From Myxococcales bacterium (GTDB lineage Bacteria; Myxococcota_A; Polyangia; Fen-1088), in assembly GCA_003142855.1 (NCBI GenBank), contig PLNW01000153.1, positions 1 through 64,000 of the forward strand: 64,000 nt of DNA, written 5' to 3'. Below the pieces are notes generated by a model. That model saw only the letters and a list, made by a program, of their open reading frames with translations, searched no databases and was not told where the DNA came from. The translations under genes and the position numbers were made by a program. Position 1 is the stretch's first letter. The number at the start of each line of letters is the position of its first letter. This document shows, piece by piece, positions 49,928 through 58,921 of this stretch.

Positions 49928-50002
49928 GCGAACTCCTAGATTGGCCGGACGTGATCTGCGGACCGCAGCGCCTGGGATGGGCCTGAATTGCAGTGCTCTC
50001 TG

Positions 50003-50163
50003 TCTCCCTCTCCCTCCGGGAGAGGGCTGGGGTGAGGGTACTGTGTCGGACGTGAACCCATGCCGCGGATTTGAGGCACGACACCGGCGTCGCTTCAGCG
50101 TCTGGCCCAGGGGAAACATCACCCTCACCCCCGGCCCCTCTCCCGACGGGAGAGGGGAGAAGA
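50003..50163. repeat. Inverted pair of CTCTCCC…GGGAGAGG repeats
   Basis: A block at about 50008-50043 (CTCTCCCTCCGGGAGAGGGC, then TGGGGTGAGGG) and its inverted copy at about 50113-50160 (CCCTCACCCCCGGCCCCTCT, then CCCGACGGGAGAGG) flank about 70 bp. Each block is itself a hairpin. When read through as protein it gives the well-known 'PSPQPSPGGRG' artefact seen in many bacterial genomes, so this is a dispersed intergenic repeat, not coding. It fills the space between the two lipoprotein genes at 49927 and 50195. Confidence 0.8.
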
Positions 50164-50194
50164 AAGTGCTTGTCCTCGAATTGCGACCGGTCAT

Positions 50195-50668
50195 TTAGAT
50201 CCGCCGGACGTCGACGGCGAAGGAATAGCGGTACAGTTTCGGCTCTCTGCGGACAATCATCGGAACCAGCAGCTCGAAGTGGCTGCCTTGGTAACCAGCG
50301 GCCCGGTCGCCCGAGGGTGGCAGCGCGAAGGGAACCAGCCGCGCGCGCACGGTGGCCCCCGGGAGAATCCAGCCCACATCGACATGCGGGCGCAGCGGAG
50401 TCGAGCTTCCGTCGGAACCTGTCATGGTGATTTGTGGCCACTCGACCTGGAGCACTTGGTCGGTCTTGTTGGTCAGGTCCAGCAGGATGGCCCGCGCGCC
50501 CGTCGGGTCGACGAGAATCTCCGCCCGCACATCGGCGTCGTCCAGCACGTCCCCTTGGTTGGGCTTGGCCGCGAGCCGAGCATCGGGGTTCTCGACGTGA
50601 AAGCTGTACGCGTACGGCATCGCGCAGCCCACGCATGCGAGCAGCACGCCCAAGGCCAGATGCTTCAC
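50195..50668 (-). CDS. Small lipoprotein of unknown function
   Basis: About 157 residues from the GTG at 50668, which has a GGAGG site; in-frame codons further upstream have none. Signal HLALGVLLACVGCAMPYAYS ends in a lipobox Cys. The mature domain looks like an all-beta immunoglobulin-like fold (VRAEILVDPTGARAILLDLT, NKTDQVLQVEWPQITM, PGATVRARLVPFALP), resembling domains that cap or bind other surface proteins. No family recognised. The collagen-like lipoprotein lies 267 bp downstream in the same direction and shares its lipoprotein character, so the two may work together. Confidence 0.65.
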   Translation of the reverse strand: MKHLALGVLLACVGCAMPYAYSFHVENPDARLAAKPNQGDVLDDADVRAEILVDPTGARAILLDLTNKTDQVLQVEWPQITMTGSDGSSTPLRPHVDVGWILPGATVRARLVPFALPPSGDRAAGYQGSHFELLVPMIVRREPKLYRYSFAVDVRRI

Positions 50669-50826
50669 ATCTGCCTCCTTGGCGGCGTCTTCGCGTTCGA
50701 GCAACCTTCAGCCTGGCGAACGGATGCCAATACGACCATGGCGGGGGACACGATACACCGGGCTACGCGACCGTACCATGAACTTCTGTAGCCGTGCCCA
50801 GCCCCAGGGCCGCCCCTGCCCGTCCT

Positions 50827-50852
50827 GACGGGGCCTCGTCTCGGGCCCCGTC
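50827..50852. terminator. Strong GC hairpin next to palindromic element copy B
   Basis: GACGGGGCC and GGCCCCGTC (read on the minus strand) form a perfect 9-bp stem around an 8-nt loop. It sits one base past the end of copy B, downstream of the beta-propeller gene on the minus strand. No T tract; may end that transcript or form part of the element. Confidence 0.5.
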
Positions 50853-50853
50853 C

Positions 50854-51015
50854 TAGCACTACTGATTGAATTTCTCCCGTCGCCGTCGCTGCTGCGGGGC
50901 CCGTCCGCTTTCTCGCTTCTCGGTCAGATACGTCGAGTATCTTCCCTCGGCGCTCGTCGCGGCCGGGCCTCCTCGCGACGCGACGGCTCGGTCCGAATTT
51001 CAATCAGTAGTGCTA
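50854..51015 (-). repeat. 162-nt palindromic element, copy B (candidate structured RNA)
   Basis: Read on the minus strand it begins TAGCACTACTGATTGAA and ends with the complement, giving a 17-bp perfect outer stem plus three further pairs after one mismatch. Exactly as in copy A, the next 7 nt are GGACCGA on the left and GACGGGA on the right; then GCCGTCGC pairs with GCGACGGC, and the centre contains ATACTCGACGTAT and TGACCGAG. It starts 13 nt past the stop codon of the beta-propeller gene, in the same orientation. The arms share almost no sequence with copy A, the loops and core do. Confidence 0.85.
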
Positions 51016-51028
51016 ATCCCGGTCTAGA

Positions 51029-54000
51029 TCAATTGACCGGCATGGCCGCAGGAGCTGTCAGGCTCATGTGGTTCAGGCCGAAGTAGCCTGATGCCACGTA
51101 AAGGTCATCGCCAAACGCCTGCATGGTGTTGGCCCACCCCAACGTGCGCAGGAAATTGACCCCTGTGGGCTGAGCCGGATTGGACACGTCCACTGCCAGG
51201 ATGCCATCGCCTGACAGGTTGAGGAACAAGCGGCCCTGCTTGGCGCCCATGATTTGCAGGTTGTACGCCTTGGTGGGCTGGTCGTAGAGCGTGGCAAAGG
51301 TGTTGTTGCTCAAGTCGTAGATCATCAGGCGGTCGGACGTGGTCTGCCAGTCCGGGGTGCTGCTGGCACCGGAGTTGGCGACGCCCCCGCCCGGCCCGAT
51401 CGCCATGCTGTAGCCCCAGCCCCAGTAGTTCTGCTCGCCGGTCACGTACATGGTGTCGCCCGAGACGGTGAGACCGGCCAGGTAGATGTTGCTAAACACC
51501 TTGGTGTCCAGCAACTCCGCGGCGGGCTTGCCGCCCACGCTCACCTGGCGCAAGAGGTTCAGGCGGGTATCAGGCCGATAGTATCCGTAGCCATCTTTTG
51601 TCGCCGGCGGGATGTAGACGTAGAGCTGGTCCTGGGTCATGAAGTTCCGGCTGCCCGGGGACGGCGCCCAGGTGCGCACCAGCGGACCGGGAACATTGAT
51701 CTTCTCGGCCGCGGCGAAGCTGCTGCCTGACTTGTTCCAGCGCTGGGCATAGTACTTGTATTGGTAGAAGGTGTAGTTGTTGCTGTCCGTGGACTGGCCC
51801 ACTGGCTCGCCCAGGCCCAGGTAGAACCCAGTCGGGTCCACCGGATCACCGACCAGGCTATACCCGTACCAGTCCGTGGTGGAACTGGGCAGGGTCACCT
51901 GCTGGAAAGTGGGCGCATTGGCATCGGTCAGATCCAGGTACACCAGTCCCGCCGAGTACGTGCTCGTGTTGTTCGTGTAGTCGTAGTTGTACCCCTGGTT
52001 CACAGTCACCAGGCCACTCTCCACCTCGGTCCAGTTTCCGTATCCATTGAACCAATAGCCCCAGTAGCCCTCCCAACCACACCAGTATGGGTAGTACGGG
52101 ATTACGCTACTCGGCAGGATCACTGAGCCTCCTCGCTGCGGATGCGTCGGGTCGGTCAGGTCGTAGACCAGAACCTGGGTTTGCTGCTGATAGTAATAGT
52201 TGTATGCGGTACTACTATCGTACGGAAGGTAGCGGAACAGGAGCAATTGGTTCCCGTGCTTCATCGCCTGCTGCACCTGCCCCACTGAGAAGCTGGCCAC
52301 CGGAGTGGCACCATCGAGATCGCCGCCGGCGGTGAGAACCCTGAACTGCGACAGATCCTGGTTGGCGCTGTAGTAGTAGTCCTGCTGCGACTGCACCTGC
52401 GCCACCAGGTAATTGCCGAACTGGAAGGTTTGATTGTAGTAAGGCGCGATTTCGATAATTGATTGCAGCTGGGGATTGGCCAGGTCCTGTATGTTGGCAA
52501 TCGAGGCGTGGGTGTCGGACAGGTTGACCATCATGCGCTGGCCGGTGGCCTGGTGGCCGAACACGATGGTGCGGCGGACCTCGCCATTGGGGTGAATGAA
52601 GGTGCCGTAGTTCTGCAACACGGTCTGCTGGGTCGGGTCCTTGGTGTCGTCGTACTTGGTGAGATCCCACGCCATGATCCCCACGGCGCTCTTAAACTGC
52701 TGCCACCACCAATCGTCGTTGGGATCGCTCTTGGTCCAGTAGTACACCGGCACAGTCACCACGTTGGCCGTGCTGTCGGAGTACATGCCGATCATCTTGT
52801 GCGCCTGGTCCAGGTTCCAGGTGATGTCCGAGCCCACCCACTCGGCGTTCTGCACCGCCACGCACTGGCGCTGTACCAGGCGAATGTTGGTCAAATCGCG
52901 AACATCGATGATGCTGACCGCGATGTTGGTCGGCTGGGGGCCATTCGGATCCTGGAATCCGGTGCAGGTCGAGCTGGTGTCCTGACCGATGCCCATTAGG
53001 AATGTGTTGTTGTCGCCGATCAGGCGAAAGACGTCCATGTTGCCGGACAGACCGTTCACGGCCGAAAGCACCGTCAGCTTCTTCGGGTCAGCGAAGCTGA
53101 GGGCATAGAGCGGGTCCACCCTCTGCGAGGTGACGGCGTAGACCACATTCCGTGTCACATCGAAGGTGCTGCCAGCCACCGTCTCGTTCTGGTTTCCGAA
53201 GTCCAGGCTGGCCTGCAAGGTCGGGTTATTGCTGTCGGTGATGTCCCACGACTCGAGGGTATTCTGGGTGTACTCGGTCCCCATGCAATTTGACGAGGAC
53301 CAACCCTGGCGCGCGAAGATCCCGTAAAACGTACCTGTCTGCTTGGTCGGGTCGAAGACATAGGTCATCTTGAATTGATCGCCGATCTGGCCGGCAGCCT
53401 CGAAGCGCGTGTACAGGTGGATGAGCCCCGTGGGATCGCTCACGTCGATAATTGACACCACGGACTGTTGCTGACTGGAAGAGCTGCCGCAATTGTAGTA
53501 GCCGTTGTTGGTCGAGCCCGTGGAATTATATCCATACACCCACCAATTCTCGTCCACCATGAGCGCGTTGGAGGTGGCCGAGATCGTGACGTCGCTGAAT
53601 GTCTTGCTGTAGTAGTACAGGCCCTTGGGATCGCTGACCTGGACGCTGCCGCCCTGGAAGATCTGAAGCTGACCCACCTGTTTCAACACCTTTGGGTCGG
53701 ACACGTCGAAGGAGTAAACCCAGGCCTGCTCGGGCTGCGGGTTGCTCGACGCCTCGTAGCCCCAGCCCCAGTAGTAGGTCTGCGAGATGTAGGAAACCAG
53801 GTAGATGGTGTTGTCGATCTTGCGGGAAACCCCCTCGCGCAGCTCGCCGATGATGTCCACTGTGCTGAGCACCTTGGGATTCGTGAGATCAGTGACGTCG
53901 ATGGCCACCAGTTGCGAGACATAGTGACGGTCGAACTGAAGCTTGGCGTTGACCTCGGTGAGATAGAGGGCGTCGCTCAGCAGGGCGTACACGGTGTTGC

Positions 54001-54460
54001 CCGCCACGAACATCTCGATGGGATAGCCATAGACCGGCAAGCGCGAAAGCTGCTTGGGGTTCTTGGGGTCGGTCAGATCGTAGATGAGCAGGCCGCGGTA
54101 GGTATTGAAGTAGAAGAGCCGGTCGTTGTCGATGCGGTAGATGTCCGCTTCCTGGACTGTGGCATCGCGGCCGCTCGGGGCGCCAGGAGCCGCAGTCTTG
54201 CTGGAGTCAGTCGTCTCAGTCCCGCCGACCGAGGCCGCGGGAACAGAAGCCCCATTGGCCGTTCCGAAGGACTGGCCTGGACCGCTCCCGGTTTGCTCGG
54301 TGGTGAACTCGGTCTGGCCCGGGGTCAACTCGCCCGCGTCGCCGATGTCCCCTGGGTGTGGCGCGCCAGAATCGGGCGTGCTGACAGAACTTTTTGAACC
54401 AGCGCAAGACGCCGCAAAGCCTGCGGCCAGGAACGCGAAAAGCTTTAGGGATGAGCGCAT
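51029..54460 (-). CDS. Large beta-propeller lipoprotein (Beta_propel/DUF-type, secreted)
   Basis: 1143 residues from the ATG at 54460 (GAGG upstream). Lipoprotein signal FAFLAAGFAASCAGS. After a Ser/Gly/Thr-rich linker (about 25-105) come propeller blades with repeated patterns of the type YLTEV, LTDPKNPKQLSRLPVYGYPI, DVSDPKVLKQVGQLQI, IDVSDPTGLIHLY: each is a short beta sheet followed by D-(V/L)-(S/T)-(D/N)-P. This matches secreted 'beta-propeller domain-containing' proteins of Myxococcota and Halobacteria, normally 600-800 residues; this one is longer, with a Tyr/Trp-rich insert (about 740-850, YWCGWEGYWGYWFNGYGNW). Role unknown; adhesion or protein interaction at the surface is plausible. 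Confidence 0.8.
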   Translation of the reverse strand: MRSSLKLFAFLAAGFAASCAGSKSSVSTPDSGAPHPGDIGDAGELTPGQTEFTTEQTGSGPGQSFGTANGASVPAASVGGTETTDSSKTAAPGAPSGRDATVQEADIYRIDNDRLFYFNTYRGLLIYDLTDPKNPKQLSRLPVYGYPIEMFVAGNTVYALLSDALYLTEVNAKLQFDRHYVSQLVAIDVTDLTNPKVLSTVDIIGELREGVSRKIDNTIYLVSYISQTYYWGWGYEASSNPQPEQAWVYSFDVSDPKVLKQVGQLQIFQGGSVQVSDPKGLYYYSKTFSDVTISATSNALMVDENWWVYGYNSTGSTNNGYYNCGSSSSQQQSVVSIIDVSDPTGLIHLYTRFEAAGQIGDQFKMTYVFDPTKQTGTFYGIFARQGWSSSNCMGTEYTQNTLESWDITDSNNPTLQASLDFGNQNETVAGSTFDVTRNVVYAVTSQRVDPLYALSFADPKKLTVLSAVNGLSGNMDVFRLIGDNNTFLMGIGQDTSSTCTGFQDPNGPQPTNIAVSIIDVRDLTNIRLVQRQCVAVQNAEWVGSDITWNLDQAHKMIGMYSDSTANVVTVPVYYWTKSDPNDDWWWQQFKSAVGIMAWDLTKYDDTKDPTQQTVLQNYGTFIHPNGEVRRTIVFGHQATGQRMMVNLSDTHASIANIQDLANPQLQSIIEIAPYYNQTFQFGNYLVAQVQSQQDYYYSANQDLSQFRVLTAGGDLDGATPVASFSVGQVQQAMKHGNQLLLFRYLPYDSSTAYNYYYQQQTQVLVYDLTDPTHPQRGGSVILPSSVIPYYPYWCGWEGYWGYWFNGYGNWTEVESGLVTVNQGYNYDYTNNTSTYSAGLVYLDLTDANAPTFQQVTLPSSTTDWYGYSLVGDPVDPTGFYLGLGEPVGQSTDSNNYTFYQYKYYAQRWNKSGSSFAAAEKINVPGPLVRTWAPSPGSRNFMTQDQLYVYIPPATKDGYGYYRPDTRLNLLRQVSVGGKPAAELLDTKVFSNIYLAGLTVSGDTMYVTGEQNYWGWGYSMAIGPGGGVANSGASSTPDWQTTSDRLMIYDLSNNTFATLYDQPTKAYNLQIMGAKQGRLFLNLSGDGILAVDVSNPAQPTGVNFLRTLGWANTMQAFGDDLYVASGYFGLNHMSLTAPAAMPVN

Positions 54461-54724
54461 AGTAGGCCTCCGACCTGGACAGGCTAGCAAGGCTCGTGCC
54501 GCGCACTTGACCCGCGACAAATGGGGTTTAGGCGGGCTTGACCCTCAGAAAACCGGGACGCGGCCTGCTCTGCCTATCGAAAATTCGCGTACCCCATGAC
54601 AGGGGCGTCACGAACGGGTCGGGCGACCGCAGGTCGCACCTACCGCGCGCCTGACCTGCCGAAAACCACCGACGACGCCCCCGCTCTAGTCCGTCGGGAA
54701 TCTGCCGATGGTGTTTAGGGCGTA

Positions 54725-55318
54725 ATGACCTCTGTCATCCGGGCCGTCAAGGTCTTCGAATCCCTGTCTGACGCAGAGTGCGCCGAACTGGTGCGCTTCA
54801 TGCGCATCCGCCAGTACCAGGCTGGTGCGACGATCTTCGAACGCGGAAAGCCAGGCGACTCCATGCTGGTGATCGCCGAAGGCGCGCTCTCCGTGGTCAT
54901 GCCGGGCCCGCGCCACGGGAACATCGAAGTGGCCCGGGTCGGCGTCGCCGAAGTGGTCGGCGAGATGTCGTGCATCGTCCCTACCCCACGCTGTGCCACC
55001 ATGCTGGCCGCCGTACGCACCACAGCCTATGAGTTCGGCCGCAAGGAGCTGGCCACCATGCGACTCCAGGCGCCGGCAGTGGCGGCGGCTGTTGTGAGCG
55101 CAGTGATCCGCAGCGTGGCTCTGCGCCTGCGCCGTGTGGACGAGCGCATCGAGCGCGAGCTGGCTGGCCACCTGGCAGCGCGGCTCCCGGAAATGCGCCA
55201 AGCGGTCGGCTTTTCGACGCGCAAGCCTTCGCGCCGCAGCTCGGCCCACTCCGCGCCCGAGCCGACCGGGCCGGACGCATGGACAGCCCTGCTGACCCGC
55301 CTGCGAGGGAACGCATGA
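54725..55318 (+). CDS. Cyclic-nucleotide-binding domain protein, first of a pair
   Basis: 197 residues. A CRP-type beta-roll spans about 8-125: FESLSDAECAELVRFMRIRQ, GATIFERGKPGDSMLVIAEG and the phosphate-binding cassette VVGEMSCIVPTPRCATMLA with E80 and R89, the residues that bind ribose and phosphate, both conserved. No HTH follows; the C-terminus is a long helix (RLRRVDERIERELAGHLAARL) and a Pro/Ser tail. It lacks a DNA-binding or enzymatic output, so it may be an adaptor. Overlaps the next, similar gene by 4 bp (ATGA). Confidence 0.85.
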   Translation: MTSVIRAVKVFESLSDAECAELVRFMRIRQYQAGATIFERGKPGDSMLVIAEGALSVVMPGPRHGNIEVARVGVAEVVGEMSCIVPTPRCATMLAAVRTTAYEFGRKELATMRLQAPAVAAAVVSAVIRSVALRLRRVDERIERELAGHLAARLPEMRQAVGFSTRKPSRRSSAHSAPEPTGPDAWTALLTRLRGNA

Positions 55319-55893
55319 AGGCAGCCGAACTGGCGGCGCTGCTGCCCGGTTCGTCCAGCGCGGAGCTGGAGCAACTCCTGGCAGCAACGCGAGCGCGCCG
55401 TTTTCCTGCGGGAACCTGGCTATGCCGCGACGGCGCCCCGGCCTCGTCCTGCTTCTTCATCGCGAGCGGCGCCGTGGAAGTGATCAAGTTTGTCGACGGC
55501 GAGGAGTGTGTGCTCGCCACCCTGCGACCCGGAACCCTGGTGGGTCAGACGGGGCTTGTCCAGGACTCGCTCCGCTCGGCCTCAGTGCGAGCCAAGTCCG
55601 CCACCACAGCCCTTGAGATCAAGCGCAGGACCTTTCAGCGCTTTGTGCAGCAAGGCAGTCCCCTGGCCGTGCATTTCCAGGAACAGATCGCCATTGCCGG
55701 AATCCGCCAACTGCGCGCTGCCGCCGACCAACTGGCCCTGGTGCTGGCGCAAGCCGTCCGGCCATCAGGCAAGCAGCCCGCCACAGTTGATCGTCGGGCG
55801 CTCGCTTTCATCCAAGCCGGCACCGGCGAATGGGATCTGCCTCTGGACCGCGGCACGAGCCCGCCGCCTGCGGCCAAGAAGCGGGCGTCGTAG
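55315..55893 (+). CDS. Cyclic-nucleotide-binding domain protein, second of a pair
   Basis: 192 residues from the ATG at 55315 (GAGGGAA upstream, ATGA overlap with the previous gene; an earlier start at 55279 is less likely). CRP-type beta-roll at about 15-130: [40 protein letters not shown] and the cassette [19 protein letters not shown], where the usual Glu is Gln78 while Arg87 is kept, so cNMP affinity may be changed or lost. C-terminal helix ([18 protein letters not shown]) and Pro/Lys tail, no HTH. Together with the first gene it looks like a heteromeric sensor pair. The transketolase gene starts 53 bp downstream. Confidence 0.85.
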   Translation: MKAAELAALLPGSSSAELEQLLAATRARRFPAGTWLCRDGAPASSCFFIASGAVEVIKFVDGEECVLATLRPGTLVGQTGLVQDSLRSASVRAKSATTALEIKRRTFQRFVQQGSPLAVHFQEQIAIAGIRQLRAAADQLALVLAQAVRPSGKQPATVDRRALAFIQAGTGEWDLPLDRGTSPPPAAKKRAS

Positions 55894-55946
55894 GTCTTGG
55901 CCGCTACCAATTCCGCCCGCCGCGTGCTAGCACCCGGCGCAAGGCC

Positions 55947-57944
55947 ATGGACCAGCTCAGCAACCTCGCCATCAATACCATTCGCATCCTTTCTATCGAT
56001 GCCGTGCAAAAGGCCAATGCGGGCCACCCGGGCCTGCCCATGGGGGCCGCGCCCATGGCCTATGTGCTCTGGCAGAAGCACCTCAAGCACAATCCGCGCA
56101 ACCCCAAGTGGCCGGATCGCGACCGCTTTGTGCTCTCGGCTGGTCACGGATCGATGCTGCTGTACTCGCTGCTCCATCTGACCGGGTACGACCTGTCCCT
56201 CGATGACATCAAGAGCTTCCGCCAGTGGGGCTCGCGCGCGGCCGGCCACCCGGAATCCTTACTCGCCCCGGGCATGGAGGCCACTACCGGCCCGCTCGGG
56301 CAGGGCGCCAGCAACGCAGTCGGCATGGCCATGGCCGAACGCTTTCTCGCTGGTCGCTACAACAAGCCCGGCCACACCATCGTCGACCACTCTACCTACG
56401 CCCTGGTGGGCGACGGCGACATGATGGAAGGCATCACCCACGAGGCGGCTTCACTGGCAGGGCACCTGCGCCTGGGCAAGCTGGTCTGGCTCTACGACGA
56501 CAACAAGGTGTCGCTCGACGGCCCCACCTCGCTGGCGTTCACCGAAGACGTGGGCAAGCGCTTCGAAGCGTATGGTTGGCAGGTCTTGCGCGTCGAACAT
56601 GGCGACACCGACATTGAAGCCATCGACCGCGCCCTCATCGCAGCCAAGGCCGACTCGACGCGACCGTCGTTCATCATGGTTCGCACTACCATCGGCTTCG
56701 GCTCGCCCCACAAGGCAGGCAGCAGCGAGGCCCACGGCTCGCCGCTCGGCGCAGAGGAAGTGAAGGCGACCAAGAAGAATCTGGGCTGGGATCCGGACAA
56801 GCAATTCTTCCTTCCCGACGAGGCCGTTAACCATTTCCGTACGGCCGTGGAGCGCGGCGCCCAGGCCGAAGCCGACTGGCAGAAGCGATTCGACGCCTGG
56901 GCCGCGGCCAACCCCGATCTGGCCCGTGAGTGGCAGCTCGCCCTGCACGGCGAGCTGCCCTCGGGCTGGGATTCTGGCCTGCCTGCTTTTTCGCCCAAGG
57001 ATGAGTTGGCCACGCGCCAGTCAGGCGGCAAGGTGTTAGCCGCCATCGCCGGTAGGGTCCCCTGGCTGGTGGGCGGCGATGCGGACCTGTCGTGCTCGAC
57101 GCTGACCACGCTCACTGGCCAGGGCGATTTCGACGGCCAGACCGGGCTGGGCCGCAACATTCACTTCGGCGTGCGCGAACATGCCATGGGCGCCATCGCC
57201 AACGGCCTCGCCTACCACGCTGGCGTGCACCCCTTCACCGCCACCTTCTTCGTGTTCTCGGACTACGAACGCCCGGCCCTGCGCATGGCGGCCATCAGTC
57301 GCTTGCCCGTGACCTTCGTGTTCACCCACGATTCCATCGGCGTGGGCGAAGACGGGCCCACGCACCAGCCGGTGGAACAGCTCATGTCCCTGCGCCTGAT
57401 TCCCAACCTGTGGGTCATTCGCCCGGCCGACGCCAACGAGGTCGTCGAGGCTTACAAGATCGCGATGAAACGCAGCAACGGTCCCGTCGCTGTCATTCTG
57501 ACCCGGCAGAAGACTCCGACCTTCGACCGCTCCAAGCTGGCCTCGGCCGAGGGCGTGCACCAGGGCGGCTATGTCCTGAGCGACGCACCCGCGCCGCAAG
57601 CCGTGATCATGGCCACCGGCAGTGAGGTCGCGGTCGCGCTGGCCGCGCAGGAGAAGCTGCTGGCCCAGGGCATTCGGGCGCGCGTGGTATCGTTGCCCTC
57701 GTGGGAGATCTTCGCGGCGCAAAGCCCCGAGTACCAAGACTCGGTCATCCCGCGCGCCCTCAAGGCGCGGGTGTCGATCGAGGCGGGCGTCACACTGGGC
57801 TGGCAGCGCTGGCTGGGCAGCGAGGGCGTCGCCATCGGCATCGACCGCTTCGGAGCGTCAGGCCCGGGCGGGGTCTTGATGAAGAAGTTCGGATTGGACG
57901 CGGACGCGGTTGTCCACGCTGTCACAAGTTTGGTGAAAACATGA
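55947..57944 (+). CDS. tkt: Transketolase
   Basis: 665 residues, standard length. The thiamine diphosphate site is intact: [20 protein letters not shown] with the GDG…N-type motif at about 155-174, and the middle domain has [20 protein letters not shown] and [13 protein letters not shown]. Substrate-phosphate residues in [17 protein letters not shown] (N-terminus) and [19 protein letters not shown] are present. It transfers two-carbon ketol units in the non-oxidative pentose phosphate pathway, cytosolic. Start ATG at 55947 gives the canonical [20 protein letters not shown]; upstream codons belong to the intergenic gap. Confidence 0.97.
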   Translation: MDQLSNLAINTIRILSIDAVQKANAGHPGLPMGAAPMAYVLWQKHLKHNPRNPKWPDRDRFVLSAGHGSMLLYSLLHLTGYDLSLDDIKSFRQWGSRAAGHPESLLAPGMEATTGPLGQGASNAVGMAMAERFLAGRYNKPGHTIVDHSTYALVGDGDMMEGITHEAASLAGHLRLGKLVWLYDDNKVSLDGPTSLAFTEDVGKRFEAYGWQVLRVEHGDTDIEAIDRALIAAKADSTRPSFIMVRTTIGFGSPHKAGSSEAHGSPLGAEEVKATKKNLGWDPDKQFFLPDEAVNHFRTAVERGAQAEADWQKRFDAWAAANPDLAREWQLALHGELPSGWDSGLPAFSPKDELATRQSGGKVLAAIAGRVPWLVGGDADLSCSTLTTLTGQGDFDGQTGLGRNIHFGVREHAMGAIANGLAYHAGVHPFTATFFVFSDYERPALRMAAISRLPVTFVFTHDSIGVGEDGPTHQPVEQLMSLRLIPNLWVIRPADANEVVEAYKIAMKRSNGPVAVILTRQKTPTFDRSKLASAEGVHQGGYVLSDAPAPQAVIMATGSEVAVALAAQEKLLAQGIRARVVSLPSWEIFAAQSPEYQDSVIPRALKARVSIEAGVTLGWQRWLGSEGVAIGIDRFGASGPGGVLMKKFGLDADAVVHAVTSLVKT

Positions 57945-58022
57945 AGAACATCGGACGATCTTATATGGGAACCCTGAAAGGGTTCGCTCTGCCCTTCGGC
58001 CCCCCACCCGCCACCACCCCCC

Positions 58023-58098
58023 GCTCGCTTCCCCCTTCGGGGACTTCGGGACCTGCACCTTCCCCACCACACCCGCTCGCTGCGCTCGCGCCCTCGCG
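58023..58098 (-). repeat. GC-rich hairpin repeat, inverted copy
   Basis: Reverse complement reads GGGCGCGAGCGCAGCGAGCG…CCCGAAGTCCCCGAAGGGG, matching the three forward copies downstream in order and spacing of its blocks but with more changes. Lies between the transketolase stop and the next gene. Confidence 0.65.
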
Positions 58099-58120
58099 CT
58101 CGGCCTCGCCATGCCCTCCC

Positions 58121-58798
58121 GCGATGGTACGCCGCCGGCGACGAGGGCGCGCGAAGCGCGGGGCGGGTGGGGTGGGCTGTCCGTCCCGAAGTCCCCGCAG
58201 GGGGAGCCGGCGGGCTCCCCACGCGGCTGTTCTAGTCGCCACGTTCGTGATCTGCGGACTGACAGCGACGGCTCGGGCCGAGGACGAGCGGCCCGGCGTC
58301 TTCACCTACGCCTACCAGGGTCTGGTGGTGGGGGGTGGAACCGGACTGGCCGCGGGCTACCTGGTCGCTCGCGAAGGCGGCCTGCATTCCTCGGACTGGA
58401 AGCCCATGGTCTACGGCGTCGGCATCGGGGCGCTGGTGGGCAGCGGGATTGGACTGACCCTGGGTATTGTCGACGCCACCAATAACCAGCCAGGTCGTAC
58501 CCACTACATCTTGCGCGACATGGCCTATGGCGTGGGCTTTGGCGCCACCGTGGGCGCAATCGCGGGCGGGCTCGCCGCGATTTCGACCAAGAAGCCCGAG
58601 CACATCCTGTTCGGCGCATCCATCGGCATGCTTTCAGGCGCCGCTTTGGGCTGCGTGGTGGGATTTCTCGAGGGCGGACATGCACACGGCCACAGCGAAC
58701 TCGATACCGACAACCAGCGTTTCGCCCTGTCGGTCATGCCAGTGGTCGCGGCGGGCGGCAAGCTTGCCTACCTTCCGACTTTCTCGGCCCGATACTAG
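58121..58798 (+). CDS. Exported glycine-zipper-like membrane protein, N-terminus uncertain
   Basis: The conserved part starts with a signal-type segment (AVLVATFVICGLTATARAEDE) followed by about 160 residues rich in G-x-x-x-G glycine-zipper helices: VVGGGTGLAAGYLVAREGGL, YGVGIGALVGSGIGLTLGIV, YGVGFGATVGAIAGGLAAIS, FGASIGMLSGAALGCVVGFL, then a short beta end (QRFALSVMPVVAAGGKLAYL). Such Gly-zipper helices pack in membranes or form multimers. The ATG at 58121 would give a signal region made of repeat-derived Arg/Gly/Pro (RRRRRGRAKRGAGG), because a copy of the GC-rich repeat sits inside the 5' end; the real start may have been displaced. Function unknown. Confidence 0.55.
   Translation, partial: AMVRRRRRGRAKRGAGGVGCPSRSPRRGSRRAPHAAVLVATFVICGLTATARAEDERPGVFTYAYQGLVVGGGTGLAAGYLVAREGGLHSSDWKPMVYGVGIGALVGSGIGLTLGIVDATNNQPGRTHYILRDMAYGVGFGATVGAIAGGLAAISTKKPEHILFGASIGMLSGAALGCVVGFLEGGHAHGHSELDTDNQRFALSVMPVVAAGGKLAYLPTFSARY
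58145..58206 (+). repeat. GC-rich hairpin repeat, copy 1
   Basis: GGGCGCGCGAAGCGCGGGGC…GGGTGGGGTGGGCTGTCCG then CCCGAAGTCCCCGCAGGGGG. Contains two hairpins: GCGCGC-GAA-GCGCG and TCCCC-GCA-GGGGA. It is embedded in the 5' end of the glycine-zipper gene. Confidence 0.75.
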
Positions 58799-58862
58799 GG
58801 CGCGCGCGAAGCGCGCGGGGCGGGCGGGGTGGGCTGTCCGTCCCGACGTCCCCGCAGGGGAC
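58799..58862 (+). repeat. GC-rich hairpin repeat, copy 2
   Basis: GGGCGCGCGCGAAGCGCGCG…GTGGGCTGTCCGTCCCGACG then GTCCCCGCAGGGGAC. Starts directly after the stop codon at 58798. Both hairpins are perfect here (GCGCGC-GAA-GCGCGC and GTCCCC-GCA-GGGGAC), so this is the best-preserved copy; could also terminate the upstream transcript. Confidence 0.8.
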
Positions 58863-58921
58863 TAGAACCGCCTCTCGCGAGTTCGCAGCTGGTTGGGCGC
58901 CCCGGGTTGACGGCGGCGGCG

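Noticed and set aside
50008-50163. Continuation of the collagen-like lipoprotein frame upstream to 50194
   Set aside because: The translated segment is the well-known repeat artefact (PSPQPSPGG type); the signal peptide and ribosome site are at 49927.
54620-54640. Short hairpin GCGACC-GCA-GGTCGC upstream of the cNMP-binding pair
   Set aside because: 15-nt perfect palindrome, but only one copy was seen and its place does not fit a terminator or operator convincingly.
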